Shown piece after piece: positions 1-6,881 of a DNA stretch of 24,521 nucleotides; positions within the stretch are counted from its first letter, which is position 1, and each line of letters begins with the position of its first letter. Source of the stretch: Jeotgalicoccus sp036782755. Lineage in GTDB: Bacteria > Bacillota > Bacilli > Staphylococcales > Salinicoccaceae. The DNA lies in assembly GCA_036782755.1 (NCBI GenBank), contig DAIPYL010000023.1, forward strand, positions 1 through 24,521, written 5' to 3'. Position numbers and translations under genes: made by a program. The notes below the pieces were generated by a model. It searched no databases and was not told where the DNA came from. It worked only from the letters and a program-made list of their open reading frames with translations.

Positions 1-16
1 CCCCACAAACAACAAA

Positions 17-36
17 AACCCCTCGTAAGAGGGGTT
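17..36 (-). terminator. Intrinsic terminator of the glycolytic operon
   Basis: On the minus strand, an 8-bp perfect stem (AACCCCTC/GAGGGGTT) closes a TTAC tetraloop and is followed by a T-rich run. It begins 7 bases past the eno stop codon, so it ends the pgk-tpiA-gpmI-eno transcript. Confidence 0.92.
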
Positions 37-43
37 TCCGCTA

Positions 44-1342
44 TTATTTATTCAAGTTATAGAACGAAGCTAAACCTTTGTATGTGCCTGTTTCGTATAA
101 TTCGTCTTCGATGCGCAGAAGCTGATTGTATTTAGCGACGCGGTCTGTGCGTGAAGGTGCACCTGTTTTGATTTGACCTGCGTTTGTTGCAACTGCAATA
201 TCAGCGATTGTTGTATCTTCTGTTTCACCTGAGCGGTGTGAGATTACTGCTGTGTAACCAGCGCGCTGAGCAACTTCGATTGCTTCGAATGTCTCAGTCA
301 AAGTACCGATTTGGTTTACTTTAACTAAAATCGAGTTGCCTACGCCCTGCTCGATACCCTGAACTAATTTCTCAGTGTTTGTTACGAACAGATCGTCTCC
401 GACAAGCTGGACTTTATCGCCAATTTTGTCAGTAAGAAGTTTTGTTCCTGCCCAGTCGTTTTCATCAAGGCCGTCTTCGATTGAAATAATCGGGTATTTG
501 GCAACAAGTTCGCCGTACCACTCAACGAGTTCTTCTGATGAGTAAGTTTTACCTTCACCTTTAAGCTCGTAGTTGCCTGTTTCTTTGTTGAAGAACTCGC
601 TTGATGCTGCGTCCATCGCAAGTACAATGTCAGAGCCAAGCTCGTAGCCTGCTGCAGCAACTGCTTCGCCGATGACTTCAAGCGCTTCTTCGTTTGATTT
701 CAGGTTAGGTGCGAATCCGCCTTCATCGCCGACTGCAGTGCTGTAGCCTTTAGCTGATAAAACTTTCGCAAGATGGTGGAAGATTTCCGTACCCATGCGG
801 AGCGCTTCTTTAAATGAAGGTGCGCCTACCGGCATGATCATGAATTCCTGAATATCGATGCTGTTGTCAGCGTGCTCGCCGCCGTTAATAATGTTCATCA
901 TCGGCACAGGCAGCTGAACTGCATTGAATCCGCCTAAGTATTTATAAAGTGGCTGTCCGAGAATATCGGCTGCTGCTTTCGCTACGGCGATTGATACACC
1001 AAGAATAGCGTTGGCGCCTAATTTTTCTTTGTTTTTTGTTCCGTCTAACTGAATAAGCATTTTATCGATTGAAACCTGCTCTAATACGGAGAATTCCCCA
1101 TCGATTAATTCCGGTGCGATAATGGCATTCACATTTTCTACTGCCTGTTCCACACCTTTGCCTAAGAAGCGTGATGAATCACCATCGCGGAGTTCTACTG
1201 CTTCATGTTCTCCTGTAGAAGCGCCTGAAGGAACCAGTGCCCGGCCGAAAGCGCCGCTTTCTGTTAACACTTCAACCTCAATTGTCGGGTTTCCTCTAGA
1301 GTCTAAAACTTCACGTGCATATACATCTGTAATTAATGGCAT
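44..1342 (-). CDS. eno: Enolase (2-phosphoglycerate dehydratase)
   Basis: Cytosolic glycolytic enzyme converting 2-phosphoglycerate to phosphoenolpyruvate; it also commonly serves as a surface moonlighting protein and RNA-degradosome partner in Gram-positives (family knowledge). The product is 432 aa, the usual bacterial length. Visible motifs are the mobile loop SGASTG (39-44), the catalytic Glu in GDEGGF (E207), metal ligands D244, E289 and D316, catalytic K341 in LVKVNQIGTLTE, and H369 in SHRSGETEDT. The ATG has AAAGGAG nine bases upstream. It is the last gene of the glycolytic operon, 36 bases after gpmI, with an intrinsic terminator directly downstream. Nothing is truncated or unusual. 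Confidence 0.99.
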   Translation of the reverse strand: MPLITDVYAREVLDSRGNPTIEVEVLTESGAFGRALVPSGASTGEHEAVELRDGDSSRFLGKGVEQAVENVNAIIAPELIDGEFSVLEQVSIDKMLIQLDGTKNKEKLGANAILGVSIAVAKAAADILGQPLYKYLGGFNAVQLPVPMMNIINGGEHADNSIDIQEFMIMPVGAPSFKEALRMGTEIFHHLAKVLSAKGYSTAVGDEGGFAPNLKSNEEALEVIGEAVAAAGYELGSDIVLAMDAASSEFFNKETGNYELKGEGKTYSSEELVEWYGELVAKYPIISIEDGLDENDWAGTKLLTDKIGDKVQLVGDDLFVTNTEKLVQGIEQGVGNSILVKVNQIGTLTETFEAIEVAQRAGYTAVISHRSGETEDTTIADIAVATNAGQIKTGAPSRTDRVAKYNQLLRIEDELYETGTYKGLASFYNLNK

Positions 1343-1377
1343 GTCATCCTACTCCTTTATTAGTTAAGTTCGAATTT

Positions 1378-1383
1378 ATTATA
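1378..1383 (-). promoter_or_regulatory. Possible internal -10 box for eno
   Basis: A TATAAT hexamer on the minus strand overlaps the gpmI stop codon and lies 36 bases before the eno ATG. No convincing -35 element is visible at 16-18 bases, so an extra eno promoter is only a possibility. Confidence 0.25.
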
Positions 1384-2902
1384 ACGTATTTTTAATTAAA
1401 AGGCTCTTACCTGTCATATCTTCAGGCTGATTAATGTTCATTATATCCAGCATTGTCGGTGCAAGGTCCCCAAGACGTCCGCCTTCACGCAGCATTACCC
1501 CATTATCGGTAACAATAACCGGCACCGGGTTAACGGTATGCGCCGTCATCGGCTCCCCTGCTATGGTTACAACTTCGTCAGCGTTGCCGTGGTCTGCTGT
1601 AATAATCGCAGTACCGTCAAGTTCGAGAATTTTATCGACTACTTTACCGAGACTTTCGTCAACCGCTTCAAGTGCTCTGACCGTCGGTTCAAGCATTCCG
1701 CTGTGGCCAACCATGTCCGGATTGGCAAAGTTTAAAATCACCATGTCGAGGTCCCCGCCATCCAAAGCGCCTAAAAGCTGATTCGTCACTTCGTAAATAC
1801 TCATCTCAGGCTGCAGATCGTAGGTCGCAACTTTTGGCGAGTTCACCAGAATTCGGGATTCACCGTCAAACTCATCGTGGCGTCCGCCGTTCATAAAGTA
1901 TGTCACGTGCGGATACTTTTCAGTTTCTGCAATACGGAGCTGGGTTTTCCCTGCATCCGATACGACTTCACCCAGTGTATTCACGAGGTCCACTTTATCG
2001 AAGACAACATCCGCAGCAACAGACCCGCTGTACTTCGTAAATGATACGAACTTTAGATTTTCAATCGACCCGCCGCAGTCAAAGCCGTCAAACTCAGGCG
2101 CAGTGAAAGCCTCACTCAGCTGAGCAGCACGGTCCGGTCTGAAATTAATGAAAATAACTGCGTCGTTATCATCAATCGTATTCACTTCTTTAACGATAAA
2201 CGGCTCGACAAATTCGTCGAACACTTCATTAACGTAACTTGCTTCAACTCCGGCAGCAGCGCTCGGGAACACAGTACCTTTACCGTGAACCATTGCATCG
2301 TATGCAAGTTTCTCCCGTTCCCAGCGTTTGTCGCGGTCCATCGCATAGTAGCGTCCGCTGATTGTTGAGAACTTCCCGACACCGATACCGGCAAACTGCC
2401 GTTCTGTTTCTTCTATGTATGTCAGTGCCGACGATTTAGATACGTCGCGCCCGTCTAAAAATCCGTGAACGAAAACATCTTCCAAACCGTTGATCTTTGC
2501 CATTTTTAATACTTCAAACAGGTGGCTGTAGTGCGAGTGCACGCCGCCGTCGCTTAACAGTCCCATAATATGCAGTTTGCTGTTATGAGTTTTCACATGC
2601 TTGAGCGCCCCCAGCAGCACTTTATTTTCGTGAAATTCACCGTCTTCAATTGACTTATTAATGCGCGTTAAACTCTGATACACAACACGCCCTGCACCGA
2701 TATTTAAATGGCCGACTTCGGAATTGCCCATCTGTCCTTCAGGCAGACCGACATCGAGTCCCGAGGCACTTAAGCTCGCATGCGGAAACTCATCCTTATA
2801 CTTTTTAAAGTTCGGCATATCTGCATGCGCAATCGCGTTGCCGAACGTTTCTTCACGCTCGGCAAAACCGTCCAGAATAATTAGGGCAGCAGGCTTTTTC
2901 AT
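1379..2902 (-). CDS. gpmI: 2,3-bisphosphoglycerate-independent phosphoglycerate mutase
   Basis: Mn-dependent cytosolic enzyme interconverting 3- and 2-phosphoglycerate (alkaline phosphatase superfamily). The product is 507 aa, typical for the family. The N-terminal metal-binding motif LIILDGFAERE (D11) and the nucleophilic serine motif GQMGNSEVGHLNIGAGR (S61) are present, as are HGFLDGRD, NFRPDRA and the C-terminal ITADHGNADE metal motif. The ATG overlaps the tpiA stop as ATGA, with GGAG 7 bases upstream inside tpiA, which indicates translational coupling. It sits between tpiA and eno in the canonical Firmicute order. Confidence 0.98.
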   Translation of the reverse strand: MKKPAALIILDGFAEREETFGNAIAHADMPNFKKYKDEFPHASLSASGLDVGLPEGQMGNSEVGHLNIGAGRVVYQSLTRINKSIEDGEFHENKVLLGALKHVKTHNSKLHIMGLLSDGGVHSHYSHLFEVLKMAKINGLEDVFVHGFLDGRDVSKSSALTYIEETERQFAGIGVGKFSTISGRYYAMDRDKRWEREKLAYDAMVHGKGTVFPSAAAGVEASYVNEVFDEFVEPFIVKEVNTIDDNDAVIFINFRPDRAAQLSEAFTAPEFDGFDCGGSIENLKFVSFTKYSGSVAADVVFDKVDLVNTLGEVVSDAGKTQLRIAETEKYPHVTYFMNGGRHDEFDGESRILVNSPKVATYDLQPEMSIYEVTNQLLGALDGGDLDMVILNFANPDMVGHSGMLEPTVRALEAVDESLGKVVDKILELDGTAIITADHGNADEVVTIAGEPMTAHTVNPVPVIVTDNGVMLREGGRLGDLAPTMLDIMNINQPEDMTGKSLLIKNTL

Positions 2903-3654
2903 CGTGCTGCTCCTGAAATTAATGCTGTGTAATCATCGCTCTTCAGTGACGCCCCGCCGACTAATGCACCATCTACATCGCTTTTCGACATCAGGTCTTC
3001 AATCGTTGCAGGTTTCACCGAACCGCCGTATAAAATACGCACGCTGTCTGCGATTCCTTTATCATAAAGTTTCTCAACTTCGGTTCTGATTGAAGCACAC
3101 ATTGCATTCGCATCATCACTCGTTGCGCTCCTGCCTGTTCCAATTGCCCAGATCGGCTCGTAAGCAATGACAAGTTCACTAGCCGCTTTTGGAGAAATAC
3201 CTTCAAGTGCAGCTTTAACCTGGCCTGCAACTTTCGCTGTATGCTCGCCGAGATCACGCTCGGCTTCAGTTTCACCGACACAGATAATCGGTACCATGCC
3301 CGCTTCAATTACTGCGTGCACTTTTTTGTTAACGTCGCTGTCGGACTCGCCAAACAGTTCGCGTCGCTCAGAATGGCCTGCGATTACATAGTGAACCCCA
3401 AGGTCTTTCAGCATGGGCGCAGAGATTTCTCCCGTAAACGCACCGCTCTCTTCATAGTACACATTTTGTGCACCGATTTTAATGTTCGTATCTTTTAATT
3501 TTTCAATAAGAACAGGAAGGTCGATAAAGGGCGCACAAATCGCCGCTTCGACACTTTCATTTAATGTATTCTTTAACAGTTCGTCAGCAAATACTCCCGC
3601 TTCCGACACTGTCATATTCATTTTCCAGTTACCCGCAATTAATGGTGTGCGCAT
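2899..3654 (-). CDS. tpiA: Triosephosphate isomerase
   Basis: Interconverts dihydroxyacetone phosphate and glyceraldehyde 3-phosphate in glycolysis and gluconeogenesis. The 251-aa TIM barrel has the catalytic lysine in GNWKMN (K11), electrophilic H94 in AGHSERR, catalytic base E166 in AYEPIWAIGTG, the flexible loop 6 right after it, and the phosphate-binding YGGSVKP. The start follows a strong GAGGAG site that lies in the last codons of pgk, five bases upstream. It overlaps gpmI by four bases. It is ordinary in all respects. Confidence 0.99.
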   Translation of the reverse strand: MRTPLIAGNWKMNMTVSEAGVFADELLKNTLNESVEAAICAPFIDLPVLIEKLKDTNIKIGAQNVYYEESGAFTGEISAPMLKDLGVHYVIAGHSERRELFGESDSDVNKKVHAVIEAGMVPIICVGETEAERDLGEHTAKVAGQVKAALEGISPKAASELVIAYEPIWAIGTGRSATSDDANAMCASIRTEVEKLYDKGIADSVRILYGGSVKPATIEDLMSKSDVDGALVGGASLKSDDYTALISGAAR

Positions 3655-3659
3655 ATGAC

Positions 3660-4856
3660 TTACTCCTCCTCAGCGTTATCGATTGCCTTCAGTCCCGGCA
3701 ATTCCTTACCTTCTAAATATTCTAAAGATGCACCGCCGCCAGTTGAAATATGGCTGAATTTATCGGCAAAACCTAATATTTGTGCTGCACTTGCAGAGTC
3801 GCCGCCGCCGATAATCGTAACTGCATCTTCAAGATTCGCGATTGCCTGGCAGACACCGACAGTGCCCTGTGCGTAGTTGGACATTTCAAATACACCCATC
3901 GGTCCGTTCCACACTACCGTCTTCGCGCCTTTAAGTGTGTCTTCATATAATTTTACTGTTTCAGTACCGATATCAAGTGCCATCATATCGTCCGGAATTT
4001 CATCGACTGCGACGATACGGTGGTCCGCTTCATTTGAAAATTCAGCTGCAGCTACTACATCCACAGGCAGCACTAATTTACCGTCTGCTTTGTTCAGCAG
4101 ATTTTCAGCAATTTTAATGTTGTCTTCTTCGATTAATGATGTACCGATTGAATGTCCCTGTGCTTTTAAGAATGTATTTGCCATTCCGCCGCCGATAAGA
4201 ATTTTATCAGCTTTGTTTAACAGGTTATCAATAACGTTAATTTTGTCGGATACTTTCGCTCCGCCAAGAATTGCCACGAACGGTGCTTTCGGATTGTCGA
4301 CTGCTCCGCCGATAAACTCGATCTCTTTCTGCATTAAGAAACCTGATACTGTCGGCAGGTGGTCGCTGATGCCGACGTTTGATGCATGTTCACGGTGTGC
4401 TGTACCGAACGCGTCGTTAACAAAAACGTCGCCGAGCGATGCCCAGTATTTCCCCAGCACAGCATCATTTTTACTTTCTTTAGATCCGTGCAGATCTTCG
4501 TAGCGGGTATTTTGAACGAGAAGAACTTCTCCGTTCTTCATTTCCGCGATACCTTCTTCAAGATCCTTGCCGCGTGTTTTATCGCTGAACAGCACTTCTT
4601 TCCCCATAATATCGCTTAGACGGTCTGCGACCGGAGCGAGAGAGTATTCACGCTTGTCCTCTTTAGTTTTAATACGTCCGAGGTGTGAAAATAAAATAAC
4701 TTTTCCGCCCTTGGCCAAAACATAAGAAATTGTTTTTACAGCAGCTTTAATACGTGTATCATCCGTAATCTGCCCATTCTTCATCGGCACGTTAAAATCT
4801 GCCCGTATTAATACCTTTTTGCCTTTTAATTCAACATCTTCAAGAGTCTTCTTCAT
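3660..4856 (-). CDS. pgk: Phosphoglycerate kinase
   Basis: Converts 1,3-bisphosphoglycerate plus ADP to 3-phosphoglycerate plus ATP. The 398-aa product carries the PGK signature VLIRADFNVP (15-24, with R18, D20 and N22 for substrate), the basic patch SHLGR, the hinge and nucleotide region GGAKVSDK, and the C-terminal GGGDSA and STGGGASLEYLEG loops. GGAGG lies seven bases before the ATG. This is the first gene of the operon here. In Staphylococcus and Bacillus it normally follows gapA, which is absent, so pgk must have its own promoter; one is visible at 4887-4938. The C-terminal tail AEEE is acidic. Confidence 0.99.
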   Translation of the reverse strand: MKKTLEDVELKGKKVLIRADFNVPMKNGQITDDTRIKAAVKTISYVLAKGGKVILFSHLGRIKTKEDKREYSLAPVADRLSDIMGKEVLFSDKTRGKDLEEGIAEMKNGEVLLVQNTRYEDLHGSKESKNDAVLGKYWASLGDVFVNDAFGTAHREHASNVGISDHLPTVSGFLMQKEIEFIGGAVDNPKAPFVAILGGAKVSDKINVIDNLLNKADKILIGGGMANTFLKAQGHSIGTSLIEEDNIKIAENLLNKADGKLVLPVDVVAAAEFSNEADHRIVAVDEIPDDMMALDIGTETVKLYEDTLKGAKTVVWNGPMGVFEMSNYAQGTVGVCQAIANLEDAVTIIGGGDSASAAQILGFADKFSHISTGGGASLEYLEGKELPGLKAIDNAEEE

Positions 4857-4886
4857 GAATGCGCCTCCAAATTTATATTCACTCTA

Positions 4887-4938
4887 ATTATACATATGTC
4901 AGGCGATTATTAAAACTATAAAAATATTTTGGCCTGAC
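4887..4938 (-). promoter_or_regulatory. pgk promoter with flanking inverted repeat (candidate operator)
   Basis: On the minus strand a consensus TATAAT (4887-4892) lies 30 bases before the pgk ATG, with only a weak -35 (TTTTAA) 17 bases upstream. A perfect 7-bp inverted repeat, GTCAGGC (4932-4938) and GCCTGAC (4898-4904), brackets an AT-rich 27-base spacer and covers the -35 area. The position suits an operator for a repressor. The sequence is not the CggR operator as I know it. The promoter is well supported; the operator role is inference. Confidence 0.5.
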
Positions 4939-4963
4939 TGCACAAAAAAACGGCAGACATAAA

Positions 4964-5049
4964 AATCCGCACGTCAGCTTTCCAGAGGCATCGCGTAAGC
5001 CTGTAGTCTTACGCTGATACTATTCCTCTAGGAGTCTAACGTGCGGATT
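4964..5049 (-). ncRNA. Long bulged hairpin RNA between the glutaredoxin gene and pgk (structured terminator or unknown ncRNA)
   Basis: On the minus strand AATCCGCACGTTAG (5036-5049) pairs with CTGACGTGCGGATT (4964-4977) over 14 bp with one G-U. Above it are CTCC pairing with GG(AA)AG, then AGAGG/CCTCT, an asymmetric internal loop (AATAGT versus G), ATC/GAT, GCGTAAG/CTTACGC, and an 8-nt apical loop ACTACAGG. TTTTTATG follows the stem on the minus strand only, and the G-U pair would be a C-A mismatch on the plus strand, so the RNA is read leftward. It starts 22 bases after the glutaredoxin-like gene and ends about 107 bases before pgk. It can act as a terminator, but the 86-nt architecture is far larger than the plain terminators nearby. 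I do not recognise a known RNA family. Confidence 0.6.
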
Positions 5050-5070
5050 CTATCAATACTATTAAAATAT

Positions 5071-5328
5071 TTATTTCCTGTAATTATCTTTTACGTAATC
5101 ATATATAGTTACAAAATCGAGAACGCCTTCCTGAATCACGTTGCCGCCATCGCTTAAAACGGGGATGCGCACCATATATTCTTCCTGCAGTTCATCGTCG
5201 TTATCGATATTCACTTCTGTCAGTTTCACTACGTTATCCCGCAGTTCAGACAGTGCCAGTCTGATTTGGAGTTTTCCTTCATTACACAGCTGACAGTTGT
5301 CACGTGTGTAATAAGTAAGATTAAGCAT
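5071..5328 (-). CDS. Glutaredoxin-like thioredoxin-fold protein (DUF836 type)
   Basis: A small cytosolic thiol-disulfide protein of 85 aa. It opens with LTYYTRDNCQLC, a beta strand followed by a CQLC redox motif (C12, C15), and has a cis-proline segment RIPVL and a C-terminal helix, matching the glutaredoxin-like DUF836 family. AAAGAGG stands eight bases before the ATG, inside the end of the upstream exporter gene, so it is co-transcribed with the thrE-type pair. In staphylococci a similar small protein lies just before gapR-gapA (recollection); here it lies before pgk. The substrate is unknown. Confidence 0.85.
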   Translation of the reverse strand: MLNLTYYTRDNCQLCNEGKLQIRLALSELRDNVVKLTEVNIDNDDELQEEYMVRIPVLSDGGNVIQEGVLDFVTIYDYVKDNYRK

Positions 5329-5331
5329 GGG

Positions 5332-5793
5332 TTAAGCCTCTTTCTTCCGCATATTTTTAATTTCGCGTTTCAGCGTCTGGAATAGTGAATCTATCATTTC
5401 GGTTGAAATAATTCCCATGGCAATAGCCATCGACACAAGCGCCACCTGAAAACCGTAGGCAAGTGCCATATCGTAATTCTGCAGCACTACGCTGCGCATT
5501 GCGTTATAAGCCATACCCCCGGGTACAAGAGGAATAATCCCGCATGTAATAAATATAATAATCGGTGCTCTTAAGTAACGGGAGCTGATAATCGACAGCG
5601 CCGTCAGCATAATTGCGCCAAAAAATGAGGCAATGACTGCCTGCACGTCAAACTGGGTCGCGATAAAGTATACGAGCCAGCCGAATGCACCGCTCAGTCC
5701 GCCTGCAAAAATCGTTCTTCTCGGTGCATTAAACAGTATTCCGAATCCTGCAGAGGCAAAGAAACTCAGTATAAATTGAACTGCATATAACAT
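5332..5793 (-). CDS. Threonine/serine exporter family, small subunit (ThrE_2/YjjB-like)
   Basis: A 153-aa inner-membrane protein with about four hydrophobic segments and the family motif GIIPLVPGGMAYNAMR near the middle. It corresponds to the C-terminal half of ThrE, or YjjB, which works together with a YjjP-like partner. The reading frame is open to 5847, but the ATG at 5793 is preferred. It has GGAGGG five bases upstream and gives a hydrophobic N-terminus (MLYAVQFILSFFAS), while the longer form would overlap the upstream gene and add a polar leader. It follows its partner by 10 bases. The exported substrate (threonine/serine, or dicarboxylate as in YjjPB) cannot be decided from sequence. 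Confidence 0.88.
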   Translation of the reverse strand: MLYAVQFILSFFASAGFGILFNAPRRTIFAGGLSGAFGWLVYFIATQFDVQAVIASFFGAIMLTALSIISSRYLRAPIIIFITCGIIPLVPGGMAYNAMRSVVLQNYDMALAYGFQVALVSMAIAMGIISTEMIDSLFQTLKREIKNMRKKEA

Positions 5794-5803
5794 TGTTTCC
5801 CTC

Positions 5804-6592
5804 CTAGACTGCCATGAATACAAGCCCGACACCGGCTCCGATTGCAATCGCCGTAAGCGACGCTTCCGCGCCTTTCATCGTACCTGCCATCAGATGCCCG
5901 CGAATCATTTCACGTATCGCATTTGTAATCAGCACACCCGGGACGAGCGGCATCACTGCTGCAATAATAATCGTTTCGAGTTCAATTCCCGGACCGAATT
6001 CGACATATAATACTGAGATTACAGCGATAAAGAACGCTGCGAAGAATTCGTTAAAAAATTTAATTTTAGTATAGCGCTGAATACTTTCCGTAATCAGCAC
6101 ACCCGCCATACCGCCTGCTGCGGCGACTGGAATATCTCCCGGCACGCCGTTAAACAGAAGCAGAAACATAATTGCCACCACTCCGCCGGTAAAGACAATC
6201 AGCCAGAATGGGAACATTTTTGTTTCGTGAATGTTTTCTATCGTATTAATTGCATCCCGAATCGGCAGACCTTTTGTAATGCTTCTTGATAGATCATTTA
6301 TATTAACGACTTTCTGTAAATTGTTTGCACGTTCATCGATTCGAATCGTTTGAGACAGCGCGTAATCATTCATCGACAGAATGATTACTGTTGTTGTGAC
6401 AAAGACCTGCACATTATCGATACCGTAATTGTTTGCCATGCGGATCATCGTATCTTCGATACGATACGTTTCCGCACCGCTTTCCAGTAAAATTTTACCA
6501 CTGTTTAAACAGACATAGAATACCTTTCGGACAAAGGCTTCGTCTAAACTGTCATCGGGTTTATCGACTGTTTCGAGCTCTTCGACTGACAA
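5804..6592 (-). CDS. Threonine/serine exporter family, large subunit (ThrE_1/DUF1212, YjjP-like)
   Basis: A 262-aa integral membrane protein. The N-terminal cytoplasmic domain carries the family signature CLNSGKILLESGAETYRIEDT, and the membrane half, with about five segments, ends with MPLVPGVLITNAIREMIRGH. The partner subunit follows. Start choice: a GTG at 6601 opens the frame, but the ribosome-binding site AAAGAGG (6602-6608) abuts it with no spacing. A TTG at 6592 sits eight bases from that site and is the better start. The upstream neighbour is tRNA-Arg, whose 3' end is 20 bases before the TTG, so thrE has no room for its own promoter. Confidence 0.88.
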   Translation of the reverse strand: MSVEELETVDKPDDSLDEAFVRKVFYVCLNSGKILLESGAETYRIEDTMIRMANNYGIDNVQVFVTTTVIILSMNDYALSQTIRIDERANNLQKVVNINDLSRSITKGLPIRDAINTIENIHETKMFPFWLIVFTGGVVAIMFLLLFNGVPGDIPVAAAGGMAGVLITESIQRYTKIKFFNEFFAAFFIAVISVLYVEFGPGIELETIIIAAVMPLVPGVLITNAIREMIRGHLMAGTMKGAEASLTAIAIGAGVGLVFMAV

Positions 6593-6612
6593 CTGTCCCA
6601 CCTCTTTGCTAG

Positions 6613-6684
6613 CACCCCCGAGAAGAATTGAACTCCCATCTTAAGAACCGGAATCTTACGTGTTATCCATTACACCACGGGGGT
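6613..6684 (-). tRNA. tRNA-Arg (anticodon CCG)
   Basis: A 72-nt cloverleaf on the minus strand: acceptor ACCCCCG/CGGGGGT with discriminator G, D-arm GTGT/ACAC, and anticodon stem TAAGA/TCTTA with loop TTCCGGT giving anticodon CCG (decodes CGG). The T-arm is GGGAG/CTTCT around TTCAATT. The CCA end is not encoded. It sits immediately upstream of the ThrE-type exporter genes and divergent from clpP. Confidence 0.95.
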
Positions 6685-6710
6685 AGATTAATATATGTAA
6701 AGCATATTTC

Positions 6711-6716
6711 ATTATA
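6711..6716 (-). promoter_or_regulatory. -10 box of the tRNA-Arg/thrE promoter
   Basis: A consensus TATAAT on the minus strand lies 26 bases before the tRNA 5' end. The -35 is weak (TTTATT at 17 bases). It is the only good -10 before the tRNA and probably drives tRNA-Arg and the downstream exporter genes. Confidence 0.55.
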
Positions 6717-6748
6717 GCAAGGAAGCTGTCAGTAATAAAGACTAATTA

Positions 6749-6778
6749 TTGACGAAATGCGTAATAAAATATTATGAT
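6749..6778 (+). promoter_or_regulatory. Upstream candidate promoter for clpP
   Basis: TTGACG (6749-6754), 18 bases, then TATGAT (6773-6778) resembles a sigma-A promoter and lies upstream of the CtsR box. It would give a longer clpP leader of about 95 nt, repressible by CtsR only as a roadblock. Confidence 0.35.
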
Positions 6779-6806
6779 AAACTGACTAATATAAGAAGTT
6801 CTTTCT

Positions 6807-6836
6807 TTTGACCTTATTTGACTAATGTGTTATAAA
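6807..6836 (+). promoter_or_regulatory. CtsR operator overlapping the clpP promoter
   Basis: TTTGACC-TTA-TTTGACT (6807-6823) is, on the minus strand, AGTCAAA-TAA-GGTCAAA, the direct heptad repeat bound by the class III heat-shock repressor CtsR. The first heptad contains the -35 TTGACC (6808-6813), followed after 17 bases by the -10 TATAAA (6831-6836), about 45 bases before the clpP ATG. CtsR binding would block this promoter, so clpP should be induced by heat and protein-folding stress. Confidence 0.92.
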
Positions 6837-6881
6837 TGTATTATCAAATAAATTTAGTTCACCAAAACAGGAGGCAATATT

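Noticed and set aside
382..681. Alternative-frame ORF inside eno
   Set aside because: It lies wholly in another frame of a well-identified gene, with no ribosome site and low-complexity composition. The same applies to the other overlapping ORFs in pgk, uvrA, uvrB and hprK.
4964..5049. Known riboswitch (SAM, TPP, FMN, purine, glycine, cobalamin, T-box) in the pgk intergene
   Set aside because: None of the core consensus sequences I know for these classes is present.
4964..5049. Self-cleaving hammerhead-type ribozyme
   Set aside because: CTGAT-like stretches occur, but the CTGATGA and GAAA core segments do not.
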